Translations under genes and position numbers: made by a program
In this document: piece after piece, positions 38,833-47,440 of the stretch
Layout: every line of letters starts with the position of its first letter
Position numbering within the stretch: position 1 is the first letter of the stretch
NCBI GenBank assembly: GCA_040218815.1
Contig: JAVJQS010000001.1
Coordinates: forward strand, 236,433-300,432
DNA from: JAVJQS01 sp040218815
GTDB lineage: Bacteria > Bacteroidota > Bacteroidia > Flavobacteriales_E > Vicingaceae
Length of the DNA stretch: 64,000 nt
Reading direction: 5' to 3'
The notes under the pieces: generated by a model
The model's database searches: none
Seen by the model: only the letters and a program-made list of their open reading frames with translations
Told to the model about the DNA's origin: nothing

Positions 38833-39231
38833 ATGAAGAAAAGCCTAAAAAAAGAAGAGAGAGTTAATAAAAAAGAAGACATTGCTTTCTTCTTCAAGTC
38901 TGGCAAGCACCTTACTGAGTTTCCTTTTCGTGTAATCCATTATTCAAAACCACCTCTAGCAGGAGAGAACATTTCTATAAAGTTTGCAGTTAGTGTTCCT
39001 AAAAAGTTGTTTAAAAAAGCAGTTGATCGCAATTTGTTGAAACGTCAAATTAGAGAAGCTTATCGGCTCAATAATCTCGAATTAAAACAAGCACTTGATT
39101 CAGGTCAAGAACAGCTTTACGTTTTATTTATTTACACCAGTCCAAAAAGCTTGAAATACAAGCTCATTGAGGATAAAATAATCTTAATTTTACAAAGCTT
39201 GCAAGGCATTTATGCTAAACATACTGAGTAA
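38833..39231 (+). CDS. rnpA: Ribonuclease P protein component
   Basis: 132 residues. The RNR-box is DRNLLKRQIREAYRL near residues 73-87, and FAVSVPKKLFKKAV precedes it. RnpA is the protein cofactor of RNase P that matures tRNA 5' ends. No rpmH precedes it here. Its 3' end overlaps yidD by 20 bases. Confidence 0.95.
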   Translation: MKKSLKKEERVNKKEDIAFFFKSGKHLTEFPFRVIHYSKPPLAGENISIKFAVSVPKKLFKKAVDRNLLKRQIREAYRLNNLELKQALDSGQEQLYVLFIYTSPKSLKYKLIEDKIILILQSLQGIYAKHTE

Positions 39232-39481
39232 AATATTTATTTTAATTGTACGTTTATATCAATTAACAATCTCTCCTTTATTGGGAGCAAATTGTCGCTA
39301 TTCACCTACTTGTTCAGCCTATGCCATTGAAGCAATTCAAGTTCACGGGCCATTCAGAGGCGGTTGGCTAGGATTAAAACGAATTGCATCTTGCCACCCT
39401 TGGGGAGGACACGGATATGATCCAGTGCCAAAAGCAAATCAAAAAAATCCGAATAGCAATAAAAAGAACTTAAAGGATTAA
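39212..39481 (+). CDS. yidD: Membrane protein insertion efficiency factor YidD
   Basis: 89 residues. CRYSPTCSAYAIEAIQVHG and GGWLGLKRIASCHPWG carry the three conserved Cys. YidD helps membrane-protein insertion beside YidC. Overlap with rnpA is the usual arrangement. Confidence 0.95.
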   Translation: MLNILSKIFILIVRLYQLTISPLLGANCRYSPTCSAYAIEAIQVHGPFRGGWLGLKRIASCHPWGGHGYDPVPKANQKNPNSNKKNLKD

Positions 39482-39494
39482 AAAAGAAAATAGA

Positions 39495-41165
39495 ATGAAA
39501 AAAATAAATTATTTCTTTATTGGTGTTGCACTAACTATAAGCATTGGGCTGTCTTTTGGCTTTGCCGATAAGTATTTCGAAATGTCTAAAAACCTAGACA
39601 TCTTTAGTTCATTGGTTAAAGAATTAAACACCTATTATGTTGATGAAACTGAGCCAGGAGAATTAATGAAAACAGCCATTGATGGCATGTTAGAATCATT
39701 AGATCCTTACACGAATTATATACCCGAGTCGAAGATTGAGGACTATAAGTTTATGACTACTGGGCAGTATGGTGGCATTGGTGCCTTAATTCATAAAGAC
39801 AGCAATTATGTGCTAATATCTGAGCCTTACGAAGGTTTTCCAGCGCAGAAAGCTGGTTTAAAAGCTGGAGATATTATCTTAAGAGTTGATGGAAAAGACA
39901 TTGAGGGAAAAAACACCTCTGAAATAAGTGAATTTTTAAAAGGTCAACCTGGAACTGAATTAACAATTACCATAAAAAGACCTGGAACCATAAAGGAAAT
40001 TGAAAAAACAGTCACGCGAGAAAAAATAAAAATTAATGATGTCCCTTACTATGGCATGCTAAACGATGAAGTGGGTTATATAAAATTAGTGAGCTTTACA
40101 CAAACAGCATCTACTGAGTTTACGGAGGCTTTTAAAGACTTGAAAGAAAATCAAGGAATGAAAGAATTGGTATTTGATCTAAGAGGAAATGGCGGCGGCT
40201 TGCTTATGGAAGCAGTAAATATTGTCAATACCGTTATTCCTAAAGGAAAAATGGTAGTTGAAACCAGGGGTAAATTAAAAGAATGGGACGCCACCTACCT
40301 TACTAGAAATGAACCTTTAGACACTGAGATTCCAGTTGTTGTTTTAGTTGATGGAGGCTCCGCATCAGCATCTGAGATTGTTGCAGGGACACTGCAAGAT
40401 TATGACCGAGGAGTTATTTATGGCAATCAAACTTTTGGAAAAGGCTTGGTGCAACAAACTCGTCCATTAAGCTACAACGCTCAACTAAAGGTTACTGTAG
40501 CCAAGTATTATATCCCCAGCGGACGTTGCATTCAAAAACTAGACTATTCTAATAAAAATGCTAGAGGACAAGCTCAACAAGTCCCCGACTCTTTAATTCA
40601 CTCCTTTAAAACACTCATTAATAATCGTTCAGTTTTTGATGGCAAAGGAATTAAGCCGGATATAGCAGCAGAGGAAGACAATTTAAGTCCTCTTTCAGTT
40701 GCGCTGCTAAGAAATTACCACATCTTCGATTTTGCCACTGAATATGCCCTTAAGCACGAAGAAATTGCATCGGCAAAAACATTTAACTTAAGTGAGGAAG
40801 AGTTTGAAGAATTTAAAGCCTTTTTAAAAGGAAAAAAGTATGAGTATTCCACTGAAAGTGAGAAAATCCTTGAAAAATTAAAAAAGACGGCAAAAACTGA
40901 AAAATACTTTAAAGGTGCAGAGGAAGCATATAATGCTTTAGAACAGAAACTTAGCCCAGATAAACATGGGGATTTAGATAAATTCAAAGATGAGATTACC
41001 TTATTGCTGGAAAATGAAATAGTTTCAAGGTACTACTATCAAGATGGGAGAATAGCACAATCATTAAATTCTGATCCCGAAGTACAACATGCAGTAAGTA
41101 TCATTCAAGATAGAACTAAGTACAAAGATATTTTAGCCGGCACTTACAAAGAAAGTACTGAGTAA
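39495..41165 (+). CDS. S41 family C-terminal processing peptidase
   Basis: 556 residues. An N-terminal membrane anchor/signal (about 5-24), a PDZ domain (PAQKAGLKAGDIILRVDG near 116-133) and the protease core follow. The catalytic Ser is in GGSASASEIVAG and Lys in TFGKGLVQQ. It should cleave periplasmic proteins near the C-terminus. C-terminal 150 residues are a helical extension seen in Bacteroidota forms. No inactivating change is visible. Confidence 0.93.
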   Translation: MKKINYFFIGVALTISIGLSFGFADKYFEMSKNLDIFSSLVKELNTYYVDETEPGELMKTAIDGMLESLDPYTNYIPESKIEDYKFMTTGQYGGIGALIHKDSNYVLISEPYEGFPAQKAGLKAGDIILRVDGKDIEGKNTSEISEFLKGQPGTELTITIKRPGTIKEIEKTVTREKIKINDVPYYGMLNDEVGYIKLVSFTQTASTEFTEAFKDLKENQGMKELVFDLRGNGGGLLMEAVNIVNTVIPKGKMVVETRGKLKEWDATYLTRNEPLDTEIPVVVLVDGGSASASEIVAGTLQDYDRGVIYGNQTFGKGLVQQTRPLSYNAQLKVTVAKYYIPSGRCIQKLDYSNKNARGQAQQVPDSLIHSFKTLINNRSVFDGKGIKPDIAAEEDNLSPLSVALLRNYHIFDFATEYALKHEEIASAKTFNLSEEEFEEFKAFLKGKKYEYSTESEKILEKLKKTAKTEKYFKGAEEAYNALEQKLSPDKHGDLDKFKDEITLLLENEIVSRYYYQDGRIAQSLNSDPEVQHAVSIIQDRTKYKDILAGTYKESTE

Positions 41166-41169
41166 CATT

Positions 41170-42783
41170 TTGGGAACACTTGACTACCTACTAGCTGAAA
41201 AACCAGCTCATCGTTGGTTAAATCACAGGAACCTTTACCTTCTCGGGCTAGCTGTAATTATTTGTGGCTTGGGGTGGTCAAACCTATTAATGAGTGTAGG
41301 TCAATTTATTCTAATTGGCAACTGGATAATTGAATTCAACTTCAAAGAAAAATTAGCCTGGTTAAAAGAAAATAAGGTCTTTTGGATTCTTATCTCTTTA
41401 TTCATTTTACACTTGATTGGTTTAGCATGGACAGAGAACTTAGCTTATGGCTTTAAGGATTTACGTATCAAGCTACCACTTATTGCGTTGCCTGTTGTAA
41501 TTGTATGCTCACGGAAGTTAGAAAATAGTGAATGGAAATTTATTTTAGGTGTTTACTTTTTGAGTCTGCTTAGTTTAAGCATTGCAAGTGCTACTAAACT
41601 CACAGGCCTTACTGCAGAAAACATCATTGATAAGAGAGAGCTCTCCATCAATATTTCTCATATCCGTTATGGATTAAATCTAGCTTTTGCATCTACCCTC
41701 TGTTATTTTTTTAGAAGACTCTACACCAAGAAGGAAAAAATTGCAATAATTGCTTTAGGCTTTTGGTTTGTTAGTTGCCTCTTTTTGTTTCAACTGTATA
41801 CTGGGATTGTTTGTCTTTTTGCGATTAGCTTGTTTAAGCTAATTCACTTTGCAATATTTAAGAGCAACATAAAATTGAAAATTCTTAGCTTAATTTTAAT
41901 TTCAGCGGGTTTTATTTTTATTTATAAATTGGTAATTGGAGTAAAAAAGGATTACTACAAAAAGGTGGAACTAACTTATAATCAAAATGATTTGAGTTAT
42001 CAAGAAACTATAAATGGCGAAAACTATTGGATGGATAAAAATGACCTGCGAGCCGAGAATGGCGTATATATAAGAAGGTTTATTGCGTGGGAAGAATTGG
42101 AACGTGAATGGGGAAAGAGAAGTAAAATAAAAATTGATAGTCAAGATTTGAAAGGACAATTCATGGGGCACACGATCACTCGCTATCTATCTTCAAAGGG
42201 CTTAAAAAAGGACTCAGTTGGGCTTTCAAAAATTTCCGACAAGGAAGTAAAAGCGATAGAAAGGGGGGTTGCCAATGTTTATTACCTCAACCATACGCCT
42301 GTAGAAAATCGAATTCATCGAACCTTTTATGAAATCGAAAATTATCGAAAAACTGGAATTGCAAATGGATTTTCAATGGCGATGCGCTTAGAATTCTGGG
42401 AAACAGCAGCTAAAATCATTGAGAAAAACCCAATAATTGGAGTTGGCACTGGGGACATAAAGGATGCTTTTCAAGAACAATATATAAAGGACAACTCTCT
42501 TTTGGAGGAACAGTATCGGCGACGATCGCATAATCAATACATTACTTTTTTTGCCACCTTTGGAATTGTAGGATTATTGGTTTTTATATTTTTTCTCTTC
42601 GCACCGCTTTCCTATTTAGTCAACTACCGATCTGCTTACTGGTGCTTTTGGACGATTGCAGTATTATCTTTTTTAGCTGAAGACACCTTAGAGACACAAG
42701 CTGGAGTGACCTTTTTTGCTTTTTTTAATTCTTTATTTCTATTGAATCAAAAACCTAAGAAAAAACAGATTGATAGTGCTTAA
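41170..42783 (+). CDS. O-antigen ligase family membrane protein
   Basis: 537 residues, TTG start 4 bp after the protease stop. Ten or more membrane helices flank a large, charged extracytoplasmic insertion (about 265-430). The conserved WaaL/Wzy_C core PIIGVGTGDIKDAFQEQY and RSHNQYITFFATFGIVG (with the catalytic-type His) is present. It joins or polymerises surface polysaccharide. The 3' end overlaps the next gene by 29 bp. Confidence 0.85.
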   Translation: MGTLDYLLAEKPAHRWLNHRNLYLLGLAVIICGLGWSNLLMSVGQFILIGNWIIEFNFKEKLAWLKENKVFWILISLFILHLIGLAWTENLAYGFKDLRIKLPLIALPVVIVCSRKLENSEWKFILGVYFLSLLSLSIASATKLTGLTAENIIDKRELSINISHIRYGLNLAFASTLCYFFRRLYTKKEKIAIIALGFWFVSCLFLFQLYTGIVCLFAISLFKLIHFAIFKSNIKLKILSLILISAGFIFIYKLVIGVKKDYYKKVELTYNQNDLSYQETINGENYWMDKNDLRAENGVYIRRFIAWEELEREWGKRSKIKIDSQDLKGQFMGHTITRYLSSKGLKKDSVGLSKISDKEVKAIERGVANVYYLNHTPVENRIHRTFYEIENYRKTGIANGFSMAMRLEFWETAAKIIEKNPIIGVGTGDIKDAFQEQYIKDNSLLEEQYRRRSHNQYITFFATFGIVGLLVFIFFLFAPLSYLVNYRSAYWCFWTIAVLSFLAEDTLETQAGVTFFAFFNSLFLLNQKPKKKQIDSA

Positions 42784-43864
42784 ACGTTTTTTCTGCGGTG
42801 GCCTGCTTTGAGAATTGCTGCACCTTTTTATTCGCAACTTTTGCTAGTTCTATCCGAAGTGTTGAATTTTTACATAAGTCTGAAAGACTTTCTGCTAGGC
42901 AATCTACATCCTTAACCGGACATAATTTACCCGTTACATTATCTTCAATAAGTTCAGGTATTCCTCCTGCTGCAGTGCCAACTACAGGCACTTGAGCTGC
43001 AAATGCATCCAAAATAGAAGTTCCTAATCCCTCTGTTTTAGAACTGATAAAAAAGATATCCAAATCTGCTAAAACCTCTGGAATATCATTCCTAAAACCA
43101 GTAAATAAAATCGCTTTCTCGAGTTTTTTTAAATGAACATATGCTTCAATTTCAGCACACATAGGTCCATCCCCTATAATTAAAAATTGTATATTTTTTT
43201 TGTTTGACAGTAGTTTTTCAGCAACATCAACAAAAGTAAAATAGTCTTTGTGATCAGCGATAGCCGAAGTATTGCCAATAATTATAGTATCCTCATTAAT
43301 ATTTAGTTCCTTGCGCAATTTATTCGTTCGTGATTTGAATTTATTTAAATCGATTCCCGAATACACCGTTGAGAGTTTCTGCTTGTTTTCAATACCTGCA
43401 GCAGTTATTTTTTTAATCGTATCACTTACGCATAGAATTTTTACTATCTGTTTGTGGTTATACTTAAAATGAGAGAACCAATTCTTTTTAATTGGGAAGT
43501 CAACTCGCCTGCTGAGAATCAATGGCGTTTTATTGTTAAAAAGGCTTGCTGCTAAGATTGCAAAAGTATGTGCATGCGCATCGTGTAAGTGGCACAGGTC
43601 TATTTCCAGTTTTTTACAAAGCCGCTTCAAATTCAATGCAAACCCTAAGTCAAGGCTACTTCGTTTTTGACTGCAATAATGATCTACTCCATTTTTTATG
43701 CAAAATTGTTCCATTTTAGAACCTTTAGCACATAATACAAAGGTGTCAACCGTTGCTCTCAATTCCTCAATCAAATAAGCAAGTTGTTGCTCTCCTCCCC
43801 GCCAGCTTAAAGCAGTGCTAACATGAAGCACTCTTAATTTACTATTGATTTTAAATCGCTTCAT
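42755..43864 (-). CDS. Glycosyltransferase family 4 protein
   Basis: 369 residues, GT-B fold. LRVLHVSTALSWRGGEQQLAYLI is the N-terminal donor-site strand, and FISSKTEGLGTSILDAFAAQVPVVGT contains the GT4 E-x7-E. It lies downstream of a GT2 gene with a 4-base overlap, so the two probably form one LPS/core-glycan operon opposite the O-antigen ligase. Confidence 0.9.
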   Translation of the reverse strand: MKRFKINSKLRVLHVSTALSWRGGEQQLAYLIEELRATVDTFVLCAKGSKMEQFCIKNGVDHYCSQKRSSLDLGFALNLKRLCKKLEIDLCHLHDAHAHTFAILAASLFNNKTPLILSRRVDFPIKKNWFSHFKYNHKQIVKILCVSDTIKKITAAGIENKQKLSTVYSGIDLNKFKSRTNKLRKELNINEDTIIIGNTSAIADHKDYFTFVDVAEKLLSNKKNIQFLIIGDGPMCAEIEAYVHLKKLEKAILFTGFRNDIPEVLADLDIFFISSKTEGLGTSILDAFAAQVPVVGTAAGGIPELIEDNVTGKLCPVKDVDCLAESLSDLCKNSTLRIELAKVANKKVQQFSKQATAEKTFKHYQSVFS

Positions 43865-44625
43865 TTAGCCGCCTGTTGATGAAGGGTTCTTAACTTAGAA
43901 TATTTCAAATAATTAGAATAAGCCGATAATCGACTAATGGTTAAACCGGCCGAGCCATCTAAAAAGCCTTTGTGCACAAAAAATGCTTTAATAAAGCGGG
44001 CTACTGGCTTTATTATAATTTTAACTATCGAGGATTTTACTCCTTTTTCAAAAAGAGCCTTCGATCCAATAGTAGAGAATTTTTCGATCTGCTGCAAATG
44101 CTCCGCTCGAGTATAAAAGGAATAATGTAAAATATCTCCTTTTAAAAAACCAACTTTTTCAGCTTTAATAGGCAAGTATTTATCATGTGGATTGGTTCCT
44201 CCCCAATGGCCATATCTCCGATCAAATAATCGAGTTTTAGTATCGGGGTACCAACCAGAGTGATGAATCCACTGCCCACAATAGTTAGTCAACCGATTCA
44301 TTTTGTAGGCTTGAAACTGCCAGTTTTCTTTGGTAGCTAAAATAGCGTTCTTTAATTCATCATCTAAGGCTTCATCAGCATCTAAGGAGAGCACATAGTC
44401 ATGGGTAGCTTGATCTTTTGCCCAATTCTTTTGTTCGATGTGGCCTATAAATTCATGTTGAATAAACTTCACATCATATTTTTTGCAAATTTCCTCTGTA
44501 CCATCTGTCGAAAAAGAGTCTACTACAATGATTTCGTCTGCTACTTTACTTACAGAAGCCAAACAACGTTCAATGTTTTTTTCTTCATTAAACGTGATGA
44601 TAACTGCCGAAACTTTCACTTGCAT
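43861..44625 (-). CDS. Glycosyltransferase family 2 protein
   Basis: 254 residues from ATG 44625, chosen because it begins MQVKVSAVIITFNEE, the family start; an upstream in-frame ATG at 44652 adds nine residues. ADEIIVVDSFSTDGTEEIC and the DXD-like LSLDADEAL identify GT2. The C-terminal part resembles the WaaE/KdtX-type core glycosyltransferases (WHYSFYTRAEHL-like segment). Confidence 0.88.
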   Translation of the reverse strand: MQVKVSAVIITFNEEKNIERCLASVSKVADEIIVVDSFSTDGTEEICKKYDVKFIQHEFIGHIEQKNWAKDQATHDYVLSLDADEALDDELKNAILATKENWQFQAYKMNRLTNYCGQWIHHSGWYPDTKTRLFDRRYGHWGGTNPHDKYLPIKAEKVGFLKGDILHYSFYTRAEHLQQIEKFSTIGSKALFEKGVKSSIVKIIIKPVARFIKAFFVHKGFLDGSAGLTISRLSAYSNYLKYSKLRTLHQQAAK

Positions 44626-44741
44626 AGCACAAAATAACACTATTTTTAGCACTATATTGTTTATGATTGGTGTCCATCTATATGTTTAACTTATAGAACA
44701 GTTATATTTTATTCAATTAAAGAAGATCAAATTTTACTTTT

Positions 44742-44884
44742 TTCTTTTGGCCGTCAAAAGAAACAATCCGCCTGAGGCGGACGTCCTGTGATTAAATTTT
44801 TTAAAATTTAATCCTTGCTTTTCGCAAAAATCAAAACTCTTCGCCTATGTCGAATCATACAGTTGATTTTATCATGCGAAAAAC
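44742..44884. repeat. Palindrome island in a 457-bp gap
   Basis: The gap 44626-45082 holds no gene. It has a CTTTTG/CAAAAG hairpin (44744-44760), TCCGCCTGAGGCGGA (44767-44781), a perfect 11-bp-arm palindrome GATTAAATTTT/AAAATTTAATC (44790-44813), and a long TTTTCGCA/TGCGAAAA hairpin (about 44819-44884). A GTTTAG/CTAAAC hairpin is at 45027-45046. Looks like a repeated intergenic mosaic. Confidence 0.6.
44767..44781. repeat. Palindrome of the TCCGCC-N3-GGCGGA family
   Basis: TCCGCCTGAGGCGGA has the same arms as the palindromes in the dead tRNA copies at 61513, 61975 and 62085 (loop TGA here, TCT there). This is a second genomic location of the same short element. Confidence 0.75.
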
Positions 44885-45082
44885 TGCGAAAATTTTAGCA
44901 AATTTCTTCAAGGGACATCCCCAAAAAAATACTTTATTAAGTAATCAAACAAAACAGACTTGCAATACGATAGTTAAAAATAATTTATTGTACCCTTATA
45001 TATCAGCATAGAGCCCTATTTTTATGGTTTAGATTTTATTCTAAACAAGAGTTCATAAATTGACCTCAAAAAATTAAGCAGC

Positions 45083-45763
45083 ATGTCAAAACTTTACATT
45101 GTCCCTACTCCTATCGGTAACTTAGCTGACATTACTTTTAGAGCAATTGAAGTATTAAAGGCGGTTGATCTAATTTTATGTGAGGACACAAGAACCAGTG
45201 GCAAGCTGCTCAAACATTATGAAATTCGAAAGCAGCTTTATGCTTATCATCAACACAATGAACATAAGGTTGCTAGTAGCTTGGCCGATCGACTAGAAAG
45301 TGGTGAAAGTATGGCCTTGATTACTGATGCTGGTACTCCTGCAATTTCTGACCCTGCCTTTTTATTAGTAAGGGCTTGTGCTGAAAGACAAATAGCCATT
45401 GAGACCTTGCCTGGAGCAACGGCCTTTGTGCCTGCTTTAGTAAATTCAGCTCTGCCCTGCGATAAATTTGTGTTTGAAGGCTTTTTGCCACATAAAAAAG
45501 GAAGGCATACTCGCCTAACGTTTTTAGCTGAAGAAACTCGAACTATAGTTTTTTATGAATCTCCTCACCGATTATTGAAATCGCTTAAACAAATGACTGA
45601 ATATTTCGGGGAAGATCGCCAAGCATCAGTCAGCCGAGAGTTAACTAAACTTCATGAAGAAACCATACGCGGAAGCTTGCTTGAATTAATTAATTATTAT
45701 GAAAAAAACACCCTTAAAGGTGAAATTGTATTGGTCGTAAGCGGCAACCCTTCTAAAAAGTAA
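45083..45763 (+). CDS. rsmI: 16S rRNA (cytidine1402-2'-O)-methyltransferase
   Basis: 226 residues. TPIGNLADITFRAIEVL, CEDTRTSGKLLKHY, ALITDAGTPAISDPAF and LPGATAFVPAL are the ordered RsmI motifs of the tetrapyrrole-methylase fold. The C-terminal winged domain is short. The 3' end overlaps the epimerase gene by 11 bp, convergent. Confidence 0.96.
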   Translation: MSKLYIVPTPIGNLADITFRAIEVLKAVDLILCEDTRTSGKLLKHYEIRKQLYAYHQHNEHKVASSLADRLESGESMALITDAGTPAISDPAFLLVRACAERQIAIETLPGATAFVPALVNSALPCDKFVFEGFLPHKKGRHTRLTFLAEETRTIVFYESPHRLLKSLKQMTEYFGEDRQASVSRELTKLHEETIRGSLLELINYYEKNTLKGEIVLVVSGNPSKK

Positions 45764-46670
45764 AGGCTTTTTGAAAATTTCTCAACTCTTCAGTTAAGTC
45801 ATCATTTTTTTTAGGAAATAATGATTTTAAGGCAGCTGAACCTTCTACTTTTAGCTCCCGCATTTTCATTTGTTGATTCACAAAAAGCATTTCTAAATCG
45901 GGGTAAAGTTGACGAACAGACTCGACCACTTCACCTACCGCTAAATTAACATCAACTAAATTGTAGGTGGTTCCATTGGGTTTTTGCTGCAACAATTGAC
46001 TCAACACTTCTACCACTTTTGCCACGTGAATAAATGGTCGGTGTTGCTCTCCGCTACCATTAATGGTAATTTTATTTTGAAAATTAGCTTCAAACATAAA
46101 GCGATTAATTACCGCATCAAAGCGCATACTTTTGCTATAGCCATAAACATTTCCACAACGAATTATAAAGGTTTCTAGCTTTTGAGAAACACGTTCAACA
46201 TGTTCCTCAGCACGCATTTTTGATATGCCATAAAAGGTTTGAGGGTCTAATTTAGCATCTACCTTTAATGCAGTTGATGAAGTACCATAAACCGAGACAC
46301 TACTTAAATAAATTAAGCGTTTCACATCACTTTTCTCAATGGCATAAACCAATTCCGCAGTACCCCAGTGATTCACCTGCTCAAATAAATGCGGATTTTG
46401 GTCTGAAAAGGGGGTCGTTACATTTGCAGCTAGATGATAAACTACATCGACTCCTTTTAGTACCTGCTTTAATTTACGAGAATCCAGAATATCTCCTTGA
46501 ATAAAGGTCAGTTTTACCTGTTGAACCAGATTATCACCAATAAATAAATTACGATTACCTCGACTTAAATTATCATAGATAACCAACTCATCTACTTCTT
46601 CAGCTAGTGCCAATTGATTGACTAATTCTGTGCCTATATAACCTGCTCCGCCGGTAATTAATACTTTCAT
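45753..46670 (-). CDS. NAD-dependent epimerase/dehydratase
   Basis: 305 residues, extended SDR. The Rossmann motif is GGAGYIGTELVNQL near residues 7-20, and the active-site Tyr-x3-Lys is FYGISKMRAEE. It acts on nucleotide sugars by family analogy, exact substrate unknown. It follows cysH by 14 bp. Confidence 0.88.
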   Translation of the reverse strand: MKVLITGGAGYIGTELVNQLALAEEVDELVIYDNLSRGNRNLFIGDNLVQQVKLTFIQGDILDSRKLKQVLKGVDVVYHLAANVTTPFSDQNPHLFEQVNHWGTAELVYAIEKSDVKRLIYLSSVSVYGTSSTALKVDAKLDPQTFYGISKMRAEEHVERVSQKLETFIIRCGNVYGYSKSMRFDAVINRFMFEANFQNKITINGSGEQHRPFIHVAKVVEVLSQLLQQKPNGTTYNLVDVNLAVGEVVESVRQLYPDLEMLFVNQQMKMRELKVEGSAALKSLFPKKNDDLTEELRNFQKAFTF

Positions 46671-46684
46671 TTAATCTTTTTACT

Positions 46685-47344
46685 TTATTTCTTTAATAAA
46701 TCAGTGTGTAACCCACACTCTACTTTATTCATTCCAAACCAACGTGAATTTCGGTCATCATTTAGGTCCATCGTTTTCCTGGTACAGGGTTCACAACCAA
46801 TACTTAAGTACCCTCTTTCTTCCATAGGATGTGGCGGTAATCTATTTGCCTTTCGATACTCAAAGATATCTCTTGAGTTCCATTTAAGCATTGGGTGATA
46901 GCGCAAAGCTCCTTGCGGTGTTTGTTCTATTTCTCTCATGCCTGCTCTGTTGGCATTTTGATCAGCACGAATACCATTTACCCAAACATCGAATTGCTTA
47001 AGCACCGGCTCCATAGGTTGAGTTTTATTTAAAGCACAACAATAGTCAGGATCTGAAGTAAAAAGTAATTGCCCATTGCTGTCTTTTTGTTGACTTTTAG
47101 GAATAGCTGATTCTAAGGCTATAAAGTTTAATCCTAAGTCTTCACTTAAGCGATCTTTAAAAGCAATCGTAGCAGGAAATAAATAACCAGTATTTAAATA
47201 AAATATCGGGATATTTTTGTCAATCTTAGAGATGATATGCAAGAGGGGAATGCTATGCGTTTGAAAACTAGAAGTGGCAAAAATTGATTTGTCTTGAGCT
47301 TTAAATGCCTCAATATCTTCCCTAATTTGATCAAAATTTTTCAT
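46685..47344 (-). CDS. cysH: Phosphoadenylyl/adenylyl-sulfate reductase
   Basis: 219 residues. The C-terminal ECGLHTDL carries the catalytic Cys. The paired CC in DYCCALNKTQP and the pair CEPCTR are iron-sulfur ligands, so the enzyme probably reduces adenylyl sulfate (APS) rather than PAPS. It makes sulfite for cysteine synthesis. Confidence 0.9.
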   Translation of the reverse strand: MKNFDQIREDIEAFKAQDKSIFATSSFQTHSIPLLHIISKIDKNIPIFYLNTGYLFPATIAFKDRLSEDLGLNFIALESAIPKSQQKDSNGQLLFTSDPDYCCALNKTQPMEPVLKQFDVWVNGIRADQNANRAGMREIEQTPQGALRYHPMLKWNSRDIFEYRKANRLPPHPMEERGYLSIGCEPCTRKTMDLNDDRNSRWFGMNKVECGLHTDLLKK

Positions 47345-47440
47345 GAATCTTCAAAGTTAATCAAGAAAAATTGAGATTTGATGCTTAAAATTAGAATTGT
47401 CTTATGCGAGAGTTCGGTAATTTAGACTAAAATTGTTGAG

